From positions 868,001-932,000 of the forward strand of contig CP043652.1 of the NCBI GenBank assembly GCA_014218215.1: a stretch of 64,000 nt of DNA. Reading direction: 5' to 3'. Shown piece after piece: positions 57,294 to 64,000 of the stretch. The notes under the pieces are model-generated. The model ran no database searches. It had not been told where the DNA came from and saw only the letters and a program-made list of their open reading frames with translations. Made by a program: the position numbers and the translations under genes. Position 1 is the first letter of the stretch; every line of letters starts with the position of its first letter. This DNA comes from Geodermatophilaceae bacterium NBWT11 (lineage in GTDB: Bacteria > Actinomycetota > Actinomycetes > Mycobacteriales > Geodermatophilaceae).

Positions 57294-60278
57294 TCAGCCG
57301 GTCGGACTCGCCGCCGCTGCGGACTGGGCTGCCTCGAACGCGGCCGCCGCGGCCTGCAGGTCGGCCTGCGCCTGACCCACCGCGGCGAAGTCACCGGACT
57401 GCTGGGCAGCGGCCAGCGAGGCCAGCGCGGCCTGGATCGCCGCGACCGCGGAGTCCACGTCCCCGCCACCGGTGGCCGGGGGCGCCGAGGTGGTCGGTGC
57501 CGCCGTCCCGCTGGGTGCCGTCGTCGTCGGTGCCGTGGTCTCCCCGGCGTCCGGCTGGGTGGCGGCGTCCTCGTTGTCCGAGGCCACCGTCCCCGCGCCG
57601 GCCCCGAAGACCTGGTCCAGCGCCTCGGACAGGGTGTCGCCGTAGCCGATCCGGTCGCCGTAGTTGACCAGCACCTTCTGCAGCAGCGGGAAGGCGTTCT
57701 CCCCCGACCCCTCGACGTAGAGCGGCTCGATGTAGAGCAGCCCCGCGTCACCGATCGGCAGGGTCAGCAGGTTGCCGAACACCGCGTTGGACGTGTCGCT
57801 GTTGAACAGCGTCAGGTCCGGTCTGACCTGGTTGTTGGTCAGGAAGGAGTTCTGCACCTGCTCCGGCCCCCGGAACGGGGTGTTGCCGGGCAATCGGAGC
57901 ACCTGGATCTCGCCGTAGGTGGCCGGGTCGGACGAGGCCGACACGAACGCCGACAGGTTGTCCCGCTGGAACGCGTTGAGCGCACTGGTCAGCTGGAACG
58001 TCGCACCGTCGTCACCCGGGCGCTGGGCCAGGATGTAGTACGGCGGCTGGAGACCGTCGGCCGCACCCTGGTTGGTCGGGTCGGTGGAGACCTGCCACCG
58101 GTCGTTCTGGTTGTAGAAGTCCGTCGGGTCGGTCACGTGGTACCGGGTGAGCACGTCCCGCTGGAGCTTGAACAGGTCCTCCGGGTACCGGACGTGGCTG
58201 ATGAGCTCGTCGCTCATGTTCTCCCGCGGCTGGATGACCCCGGGGAACGCCTTCATGTACGTGGCCAGCAACGGGTCGGACTCGTCCCAGGCGTACAGGG
58301 TCACCGTGCCGTCGTAGGCGTCCACGGTGGCCTTGACCGAGTTCCGGATGTAGTTGAACTGGTCGTCGGGCAGCGCGGTCGTCCCGGTGCCGGTCAACGC
58401 GTCGGCCGCGGCCGTGCCCAGCTCCATCTGCTCGGCGTACGGGAAGGCGTCCGAGGTCGTGTAGCCGTCGAGGATCCACTGCACCTTGCCGTCGACCACC
58501 GCGGGGTACGGGTCGCCGTCCACGGTGAGGAACGGCGCCGCCTTCTCCACCCGGTCCAGCGGGTCACGGACGTAGAGCACCCGCGACTCGTCGTTCACCG
58601 CACCGGAGAGGATGAAGTTCCGCTCCCGGTAGTAGATGGCGAAGGTCAGCTGCCGGAAGAAGCTGCCGATCTCGACACCGCCGGTGCCGTCGTACGTGCG
58701 GTTGATCTGGCCCTCGTCCGACCCGCCCTCGGGCTGGTCGAACTCACGCGGGGTCTGGCCCTCGGGGGCGCCGACCACGGAGTAGACGTCGGTGCCGCCG
58801 TCGTTGAGCAGCTCGCCGTAGTAGATGCGCGGCTGGTCGACCTGGATGTCACCGGTGGTCGGCAGGTCGCCGGCACCGGAGAAGTTCGGCTCGCCGCCCT
58901 CCTGGCCGGCGACGACCTGGTTGGCCGGCGCGGCCACGAAGCCGTTGCCGTGGGTGTAGACGGTGTGCCGGTTGATCCAGGTGCTCTGGTTGTCCGTCAG
59001 CCCCGAGGTGTTGAGCTCGCGGACGGCGACCACGTAGTCCTGGGTGACCCCGTCGATCGTGTAGCGGTCGATGTCCAGCCGCTCCGGGAACCCGTAGACG
59101 TTGCGGATCTGCTGGCGCGCGGTGAACGTCTCGCTGAGCACGTTGGGGTCCAGCAGCCGGGCGTTGGGGATCGTCGTCTGGTCGTCCCGCAGGGCCGCGA
59201 GCGCGGCCTCGGGGTCGACGTCGGAGCCGTCGGTGTCGGTGGCGTAGTCCACGTACTCCACGTCGGAGAGCCCGTAGGCCTCCAGCGTGGAGGGGATGGC
59301 CCGCTGGATGAAGTCCGACTCCCGCTGGTCGGCCGAGGGCCGGACGACGAACTGCTGCACGATCGCCGGGTAGGCCACGCCGATGACCAGCGAGGACAGC
59401 AGCAGCAGCACGAGCGCGGCGGCCGGCAGCGCGAAGTTGCGGACGACGATGTTGGCGAAGAACGCGATCGCGCAGATGACCGCGACGAAGACCAGGATCG
59501 TCTTGGCCGGCAGCAGCGCGTTCACGTCGGTGTAGCTGGCACCGGTGAACACGTCACCGCGGGTGGAGTAGACGAGGCCGTAGCGGTCCAGCCAGTAGGC
59601 CACCGCCTTGAGGGCCACGAAGACACCCAGGAGCACCGACAGCTGCACCCGGGCGGCCGAGGAGAGCTTCTGGCCGGGGGTCTGCAGCCGCAGCCCGCCG
59701 AAGACGTAGTGGGTGACCAGCGAGCCGATCAGCGCCAGCACCACGATGGCGAAGCCGAAGCCCAGCGCCAGCCGGTAGAAGGGGTAGTCGAAGACGAAGA
59801 AGGAGTTGTCCAGCCCGAACTGGGGGTCGACCGTCCCGAAGGGCGTCGAGTTCCGGAAGGTCAGCCAGGTCTCCCAGCTGCCCTGCGCGGTGAACCCGGC
59901 GAACAGGCCCAGGACCACGGCCAGGCCGATGAGCACCTGCTTGCGGCGGGGCTCGACCGACTGGCGGTAGCGCTCCAGGTTCTGCTGCTCCAGGCTCATC
60001 GGCCGGAACGTGGGGCGGAACCGGTAGGCCAGGTAGACCGCCAGCGCGACCAGCCCGCCGGTGGCGATGCCGACGACGGCGAACAGGAGCAGGCGGGTCT
60101 GGATCTCGGTCCAGAACACCTCGGTGAAGCCGGTCTCGTCGAACCAGAGGTAGTCGACGTAGACGTTGGTGAGCGAGCCGATCACGGTGAAGAGCACCAG
60201 CAGGACGGCGATGACGCCGATGACCAGCTTGGCGCGCCGGGACAGGGTCGGCACCGGCACGGGGGGCCGCATGGCCAC
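57294..60278 (-). CDS. UPF0182 family large membrane protein
   Basis: The 994-residue actinobacterial/cyanobacterial protein is of unknown function (M. tuberculosis Rv3193c-like). It has seven hydrophobic segments in the first 340 residues (AKLVIGVIAVLLVLFTVIGS; RLLLFAVVGIATGGLVALAV), an outside domain of about 550 residues containing FIQRAIPSTLEAYGL, DRYTIDGVTQDYVVAVREL and YLPGNTP-type strands, and a Thr/Pro/Ala-rich tail. GTG 60278 has AAGGAG 8 nt upstream and is preferred over ATG 60272. It sits next to a YlbL-like gene, as in mycobacteria. Confidence 0.92.
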   Translation of the reverse strand: MAMRPPVPVPTLSRRAKLVIGVIAVLLVLFTVIGSLTNVYVDYLWFDETGFTEVFWTEIQTRLLLFAVVGIATGGLVALAVYLAYRFRPTFRPMSLEQQNLERYRQSVEPRRKQVLIGLAVVLGLFAGFTAQGSWETWLTFRNSTPFGTVDPQFGLDNSFFVFDYPFYRLALGFGFAIVVLALIGSLVTHYVFGGLRLQTPGQKLSSAARVQLSVLLGVFVALKAVAYWLDRYGLVYSTRGDVFTGASYTDVNALLPAKTILVFVAVICAIAFFANIVVRNFALPAAALVLLLLSSLVIGVAYPAIVQQFVVRPSADQRESDFIQRAIPSTLEAYGLSDVEYVDYATDTDGSDVDPEAALAALRDDQTTIPNARLLDPNVLSETFTARQQIRNVYGFPERLDIDRYTIDGVTQDYVVAVRELNTSGLTDNQSTWINRHTVYTHGNGFVAAPANQVVAGQEGGEPNFSGAGDLPTTGDIQVDQPRIYYGELLNDGGTDVYSVVGAPEGQTPREFDQPEGGSDEGQINRTYDGTGGVEIGSFFRQLTFAIYYRERNFILSGAVNDESRVLYVRDPLDRVEKAAPFLTVDGDPYPAVVDGKVQWILDGYTTSDAFPYAEQMELGTAAADALTGTGTTALPDDQFNYIRNSVKATVDAYDGTVTLYAWDESDPLLATYMKAFPGVIQPRENMSDELISHVRYPEDLFKLQRDVLTRYHVTDPTDFYNQNDRWQVSTDPTNQGAADGLQPPYYILAQRPGDDGATFQLTSALNAFQRDNLSAFVSASSDPATYGEIQVLRLPGNTPFRGPEQVQNSFLTNNQVRPDLTLFNSDTSNAVFGNLLTLPIGDAGLLYIEPLYVEGSGENAFPLLQKVLVNYGDRIGYGDTLSEALDQVFGAGAGTVASDNEDAATQPDAGETTAPTTTAPSGTAAPTTSAPPATGGGDVDSAVAAIQAALASLAAAQQSGDFAAVGQAQADLQAAAAAFEAAQSAAAASPTG

Positions 60279-60521
60279 GGGCAGGCTCCTTCAGTTGCTG
60301 AGAACACACATCGCTGCTGTGACGTGCTGGGTCGTGCCGTTCGGGGTGTTCACGGCCCTGGGGTCACAGGTCCTCGACCGGTCCCCGACAGCCCCCCGAC
60401 AGCCGGGCGGCCGAGGGTGACCGACGGTGGGGTCGTCTGCTCAACTGCCGCCGACGTCCGCTGGTTCCCTGGTCGTGGCGTCAAGGACACCACGTCGGGA
60501 CGGCGTGCCGGTGGGAGGGCG

Positions 60522-61556
60522 TCAGCCGCCGGCGGTGCAGGGCTGCGGGGTGCCGCCGTCGCGGAAGACCTCGAGCGCGGTGAGCGCGTCGTCCAGGGTG
60601 GCCACCCGGGCCATGGTCAGCCCGGGCTGCGGCGAGGCGAGGGCCTCGGCGCAGTTGTCCGCCGGGACCAGGAAGAGCTCGGCGTCGATGTCCCGGGCGG
60701 CCACCAGCTTCAGCGGGATGCCGCCGATCGGACCGACCGCGCCGGTCTCGTCGATCGTGCCCGTGCCGGCGATGACGGCGCCGTCGGTGAGGTCGGTGTC
60801 CCCCACCAGGTCGATGATCCCCAGCGTCAGCATCAGCCCGGCCGAGGGACCACCGACGTCGTCCACCCGGATCGAGACGTCGAAGGGCGCCGACGGGGTC
60901 TGCAGCACCGAGACGCCCAGCAGGGCGCCGTCGCGGTCCTCCGAGGACGTCGAGGTGACCGTGGTGGTGCCCGCCTCGCCCAGCCGGGTGTAGGCGACCT
61001 CGACGTCGTCCCCGGCCGGGACGGCGGTCAGCGCGGCGTCGAGGGCCTCGGTGGTGGGGGTCGCGGTGCCGTCGATGCTCTCGATCGCGTCACCGGGCTC
61101 GAGCAGGCCGGCCGACGGGGAGTCCTCCGGCACGGTCTGGACGACGACCTTCTCCGGGTACCCCAGCTCGGACAGCGCGGCGGCGTTGGCCGACTGCTCG
61201 GAGGTGAGGAAGGCCTGCCGGTTCTGCTCCTGGGTCTCCTCGACCGTCTGCTCGGGCGGGTAGACGGTGTCCCGGGGGACGACGCTGACCTCGCTGTCGA
61301 ACCAGCCCTGCACCGCACCGACCAGGGTGAGCGGCCGCTGCGGCACCCCGACCGTGGTCAGGTTGAGGTTGCCGGTGGTGTCGTTGCGCTCTCGGCCGTC
61401 GATGCTGATGATCGGGTTGCCGTCGACGTCACCCAGGGTGTTGTAGGTGGGTCCGGGCACCTGGGCCACGTAGGGCACGGGCAGGAACGTGCCGACCAGG
61501 CCGAAGGCCAGCAGCAGCACGACACCGGCGACGAGGACGGTCACACGACGGCTCAC
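60522..61556 (-). CDS. YlbL-type PDZ/Lon-like serine protease
   Basis: The 344-residue protein has one N-terminal membrane helix (VTVLVAGVVLLLAFGLVG), a PDZ domain (about 130-205, VQTVPEDSPSAGLLEPGDAI) and a C-terminal Lon (S16) proteolytic domain with Ser in VGGPSAGLMLTLGII and Lys in GGIPLKLVAARDIDAE, the Ser-Lys dyad. It is expected to be membrane-anchored and face outside. The M. tuberculosis counterpart is Rv3194c. GTG 61556; the divergent DUF2342 gene starts about 130 nt away. The 243-nt gap to the UPF0182 start (60279-60521) has no gene. Confidence 0.92.
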   Translation of the reverse strand: MSRRVTVLVAGVVLLLAFGLVGTFLPVPYVAQVPGPTYNTLGDVDGNPIISIDGRERNDTTGNLNLTTVGVPQRPLTLVGAVQGWFDSEVSVVPRDTVYPPEQTVEETQEQNRQAFLTSEQSANAAALSELGYPEKVVVQTVPEDSPSAGLLEPGDAIESIDGTATPTTEALDAALTAVPAGDDVEVAYTRLGEAGTTTVTSTSSEDRDGALLGVSVLQTPSAPFDVSIRVDDVGGPSAGLMLTLGIIDLVGDTDLTDGAVIAGTGTIDETGAVGPIGGIPLKLVAARDIDAELFLVPADNCAEALASPQPGLTMARVATLDDALTALEVFRDGGTPQPCTAGG

Positions 61557-61674
61557 GGGCGTCGACAGTAGGTGACCGACGCGGCGCGGGCCTGCAGCTG
61601 AGCGGGCGCGGGGCGGGGGCTGGGTGTCCGCCCAGAGCGGACGGCAGGAGCGGGTAGCGGCCCCCCGGCGCGGT

Positions 61675-61680
61675 TACCGT
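61675..61680 (+). promoter_or_regulatory. Leaderless -10 box for the DUF2342 gene
   Basis: TACCGT lies 7 nt before the ATG at 61688. Confidence 0.42.
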
Positions 61681-61687
61681 GGGTGCC

Positions 61688-63124
61688 ATGAGCGACGTGC
61701 CCTTCGGATTCGGCCTGCCCGACCGCGACCCGGAGCGCCGTGGCGACTCCGGCCAGGGGGGTCAGCCGAACGACCCGTTCGGGCTGGGCGCCCTCTTCGG
61801 CGGGGCCGGTGGCGGCTCGCCGGAGGACCTGCTGGGCAAGATGCCGCTGTTCGCCGAGCTGCAGAAGCTGATGAGCTGGTCCGGCGGACCGGTCAACTGG
61901 GACCTGGCCCGTCAGGGTGCGATCAGCCAGCTCGCGGCCGGCCACCAGCCGACGTCCGCCGCCGAGCAGAGCGAGGTCACCGAGGCGCTGCGCCTGGCCG
62001 ACCTGTGGCTGGACCAGGCCACGGAGATGCCCTCGGGGATCGAGCGGACCGTGGCGTGGTCGCGGGTCGACTGGCTCGAGCAGACCCTGCCCGCCTGGGG
62101 TGCGCTCATCGACCCCCTGGCCGAGCGCGTGGTCGCCGCGATGACCGCCGCGCTGCCGGCCGAGGCGCAGGCGATGGCCGGTCCGCTGGCCGGGATGATG
62201 GGCCAGATGGGCGGCATGATGTTCGGCGCCCAGGTCGGCCAGGCCCTCGGCAAGCTCGCCGACGAGGTCGTCACGAGCACCGACGTCGGTCTGCCGCTCG
62301 CCCCGGCCGGCACCGCGGCCCTGGTGCCGCAGAACGTCGACGCGTTCCGCGCCGGCCTGGACCGTCCCGAGGAGGAGGTCCGCCTCTTCCTGGCCCTGCG
62401 CGAGGCGGCCCACCAGCGGCTCTTCGCGCACGTGCCGTGGCTCCGCCAGCAGCTGGCCGACGCCGTGCACGCCTACGCCCGGGGCATCCACGTCGACGCC
62501 GACGCGATCCAGCGGGGGCTGGAGGACGCGATGGGCGGCATGGAGGGCGGCTTCGACCCGCAGGACCCGGAGAAGCTGCAGCAGCTGCTGGGCAGCGGCG
62601 TCCTGGAGCCGGCCGAGACCCCCGAGCAGCAGATGGCGCTGCGCCGGCTGGAGACGCTGCTGGCCCTGGTCGAGGGCTGGGTCGACGTCGTCGTCGCCGA
62701 GGCCGCCGGCAAGCGGCTGCCCGGGCACGGGGCGCTGGCCGAGACCATGCGCCGCCGCCGCGCCTCCGGCGGACCGGCCGAGCAGACCTTCGCCACCCTG
62801 GTGGGGCTGCAGCTGCGCCCGCGCCGGCTGCGCGACGCCGCCACGGTGTGGGGCGCGATGACCGCCCAGCACGGCAGCGACGCCCGTGACCGGCTCTGGT
62901 CGCACCCGGACCTGCTGCCCACCGCCGACGACCTCGACGAGCCGCTGGACTTCGTGGGCAAGCAGGGCACCGGCTCCGGTGACCAGCGCGACGCCGACGG
63001 TCAGGACGAGTTCGACCGGCTCACCGCCGGGCTGGACCTGCAGGACCCCTCCACCGCCGAGGACGACGGCGACGGCGACGGCGACGGCGACGACCCTGCC
63101 GACGGGAAGCCCGCCACCAGCTGA
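61688..63124 (+). CDS. DUF2342 zinc-dependent metalloprotease-like protein
   Basis: The 478-residue actinobacterial family protein is annotated as a zinc-dependent metalloprotease or 'putative hydrolase'. It has a Gly-rich lead (residues 1-45), LWLDQATEMPSGIERTVAWS, a Met/Gly-rich helix pair (GMMGQMGGMMFGAQVGQALG) and the candidate zinc helix FLALREAAHQRLFAHVPWL; there is no classical HExxH. The C terminus is an acidic Asp/Gly repeat. Its place beside YlbL and UPF0182 matches Rv3193c-Rv3195. Confidence 0.88.
   Translation: MSDVPFGFGLPDRDPERRGDSGQGGQPNDPFGLGALFGGAGGGSPEDLLGKMPLFAELQKLMSWSGGPVNWDLARQGAISQLAAGHQPTSAAEQSEVTEALRLADLWLDQATEMPSGIERTVAWSRVDWLEQTLPAWGALIDPLAERVVAAMTAALPAEAQAMAGPLAGMMGQMGGMMFGAQVGQALGKLADEVVTSTDVGLPLAPAGTAALVPQNVDAFRAGLDRPEEEVRLFLALREAAHQRLFAHVPWLRQQLADAVHAYARGIHVDADAIQRGLEDAMGGMEGGFDPQDPEKLQQLLGSGVLEPAETPEQQMALRRLETLLALVEGWVDVVVAEAAGKRLPGHGALAETMRRRRASGGPAEQTFATLVGLQLRPRRLRDAATVWGAMTAQHGSDARDRLWSHPDLLPTADDLDEPLDFVGKQGTGSGDQRDADGQDEFDRLTAGLDLQDPSTAEDDGDGDGDGDDPADGKPATS
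63065..63088 (+). repeat. GACGGC hexamer repeat, four copies
   Basis: Codes for Asp-Gly repeats in the acidic tail of the DUF2342 protein; in frame and prone to length change. Confidence 0.7.
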
Positions 63125-63128
63125 CCCC

Positions 63129-63806
63129 TCAGTCGGTGTCGCCCTGGTCCCCGACCGGGGCGGCACCGACCCGGGACTCCACGCCCTCCAGGAAGCCCAG
63201 CGCCCGCTCGGCCCGCGGGTACCGGCCGACCAGCGCCCAGAAGGCGTCGTCGTGCGCGGGCTCGAGCAGGTGGGCGAGCTCGTGCACCAGCACGTAGTCC
63301 ACGACGTACTCGGGCATCCCACGCAGCCGGCTGGACAACCGGATCGTCCGGTCGGCGGGGGTGCACGAACCCCAGCGGCGGTTCTGGTTGTCCACCCAGC
63401 GCACGCTGCTGGGCAGCACGCCGCCCAGGTGGGCATCGGACAGCGCCCGGGCGCGGGCGGCCAGCTCGTCGTCACCGCCCAGGGTGCGGCGCCGACGGTC
63501 CTCCCGGGTCTCGAGCTTGGCGACCATCTGGGCCACCCAGCGACGCTCCTCGGCGGCGCTGAAGGAGGCCGGGATCAGCACGACGGTGCGGTCGTCCTCG
63601 CGGTAGGCGGTGACGGTGCGCCGCCGCCGGGGACTGCGGCGGACCTCGATCGCCCCCGTCCGCTGGGAGCCCGGCCCGTGTGCCTCGCCCGCCCCACGGT
63701 GGGCGCGGCCGGTGGAGACACCGGCGCGCCCGGACCCACGGAGGGCGGCCGGCACCGCGGCGGCGGTGTCGGTCGAGGTGGTGTCGGGGGTGTCCGGTGA
63801 CTGCAC
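63129..63806 (-). CDS. M48-type/YgjP-like metallopeptidase
   Basis: The 225-residue protein has the zinc motif VHELAHLLEPAHDDAFWALV, with HELAH and a third downstream His, preceded by WGSCTPADRTIRLSSRL and YVVDYVLVHEL as in YgjP/DUF45 (WSS/SprT-like) peptidases. The first 50 residues are Thr/Ala/Pro-rich. GTG 63806 is chosen because TACCGT lies 6 nt upstream; the frame itself is open further. It converges on the DUF2342 gene with 4 nt between stops, as in mycobacteria. Confidence 0.88.
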   Translation of the reverse strand: MQSPDTPDTTSTDTAAAVPAALRGSGRAGVSTGRAHRGAGEAHGPGSQRTGAIEVRRSPRRRRTVTAYREDDRTVVLIPASFSAAEERRWVAQMVAKLETREDRRRRTLGGDDELAARARALSDAHLGGVLPSSVRWVDNQNRRWGSCTPADRTIRLSSRLRGMPEYVVDYVLVHELAHLLEPAHDDAFWALVGRYPRAERALGFLEGVESRVGAAPVGDQGDTD

Positions 63807-64000
63807 CCACGCACGGTAACCACCGGAGGGCCGCTCATCCAGACCGCGGACACCCGGTCGGGGACGAGTGCACACGCTCGGTGGACATCCGGGCCGGGAT
63901 CGGCCGCTCCGGGCGCCGTCCACAGGGTCCACGGGCCCTCCGGCCCGGCCCCGCGCGGACCCGGCCACCCGACCGGGCAGTTCCGCACCCGTCCCTCCCC
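63807..64000. other. Window end without a recognisable gene
   Basis: Apart from the promoter box for the peptidase gene (63813-63818, TACCGT on the minus strand), I see no supported feature; reading frames here are chance GC-rich frames. Confidence 0.5.

Noticed and set aside
57195-61571. A 1458-codon open frame on the plus strand
   Set aside because: It runs through a tRNA gene, a strong terminator and two well-supported minus-strand genes; its translation has no recognisable domain.

Overview
The window is GC-rich actinobacterial chromosome. GTG starts are frequent, starts often overlap the preceding stop by 4 nt, and the gene set (WhiB1, a SigH/RshA pair, PdtaS, Kgd, Ni-SOD, UPF0182, bL37) is actinobacterial. 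Many blocks follow the Mycobacterium tuberculosis gene order as I remember it: argS-lysA-hom-thrC-thrB-rho; whiB1/pdtaS/TB7.3-like/rshA/sigH/SRAP/aroA/rsgA; UPF0182/YlbL/DUF2342/M48. The nickel superoxide dismutase and overall style suggest a free-living soil or rock actinomycete, possibly Geodermatophilales. That placement is inference.

Layout. 1-7 kb: a minus-strand operon argS-lysA-hom-thrC-thrB followed by the start of rho; hom and thrC each carry an apparent 1-nt frameshift at a short G/C run. 7-15 kb: a DUF3105/DUF305 envelope pair, tRNA-Arg(CCG), an SRPBCC/MFS pair, a divergent PlsC-like protein, an ABC-F ATPase, a class III nucleotidyl cyclase, a universal stress protein and an ankyrin protein. 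15-24 kb: kgd, a DUF6104 protein, a sugar-type MFS transporter coupled to a PLP lyase/decarboxylase, and an IS30-family element sitting in the loop of a palindrome. 24-32 kb: a YdjM-like membrane protein, malic enzyme, divergent sodX/sodN, a SpoIIE-type phosphatase, a psd-pssA-GNAT-HAD operon and a lipid kinase. 32-45 kb: the whiB1/pdtaS/sigH region with a biotinyl carrier protein and a degraded biotin-carboxylase-like protein, then SRAP, an aldehyde dehydrogenase, aroA and rsgA. 45-57 kb: a GGDEF-EAL protein, hisN, aldo/keto reductases, cbs-metB, nhaA, a DsbA-like protein and an intradiol dioxygenase. 57-64 kb: two initiator tRNA genes, UPF0182, a YlbL-type PDZ/Lon-like protease, DUF2342 and an M48-like metallopeptidase.

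Most of the window is core metabolism and stress response: the aspartate-family amino acid pathway, reverse transsulfuration, the TCA cycle, phosphatidylethanolamine synthesis, thiol-redox sigma control and two-component output. At least eleven genes carry a TANNNT box 6-7 nt before the start codon, indicating leaderless transcription. I found no CRISPR array, prophage or clearly new multi-gene system. The points most worth a second look are the ATP-grasp-deficient biotin-carboxylase-like protein beside a biotin carrier, the IS30 insertion into a recurring palindrome, the twin frameshifts, and the PlsC-like protein lacking its catalytic histidine.
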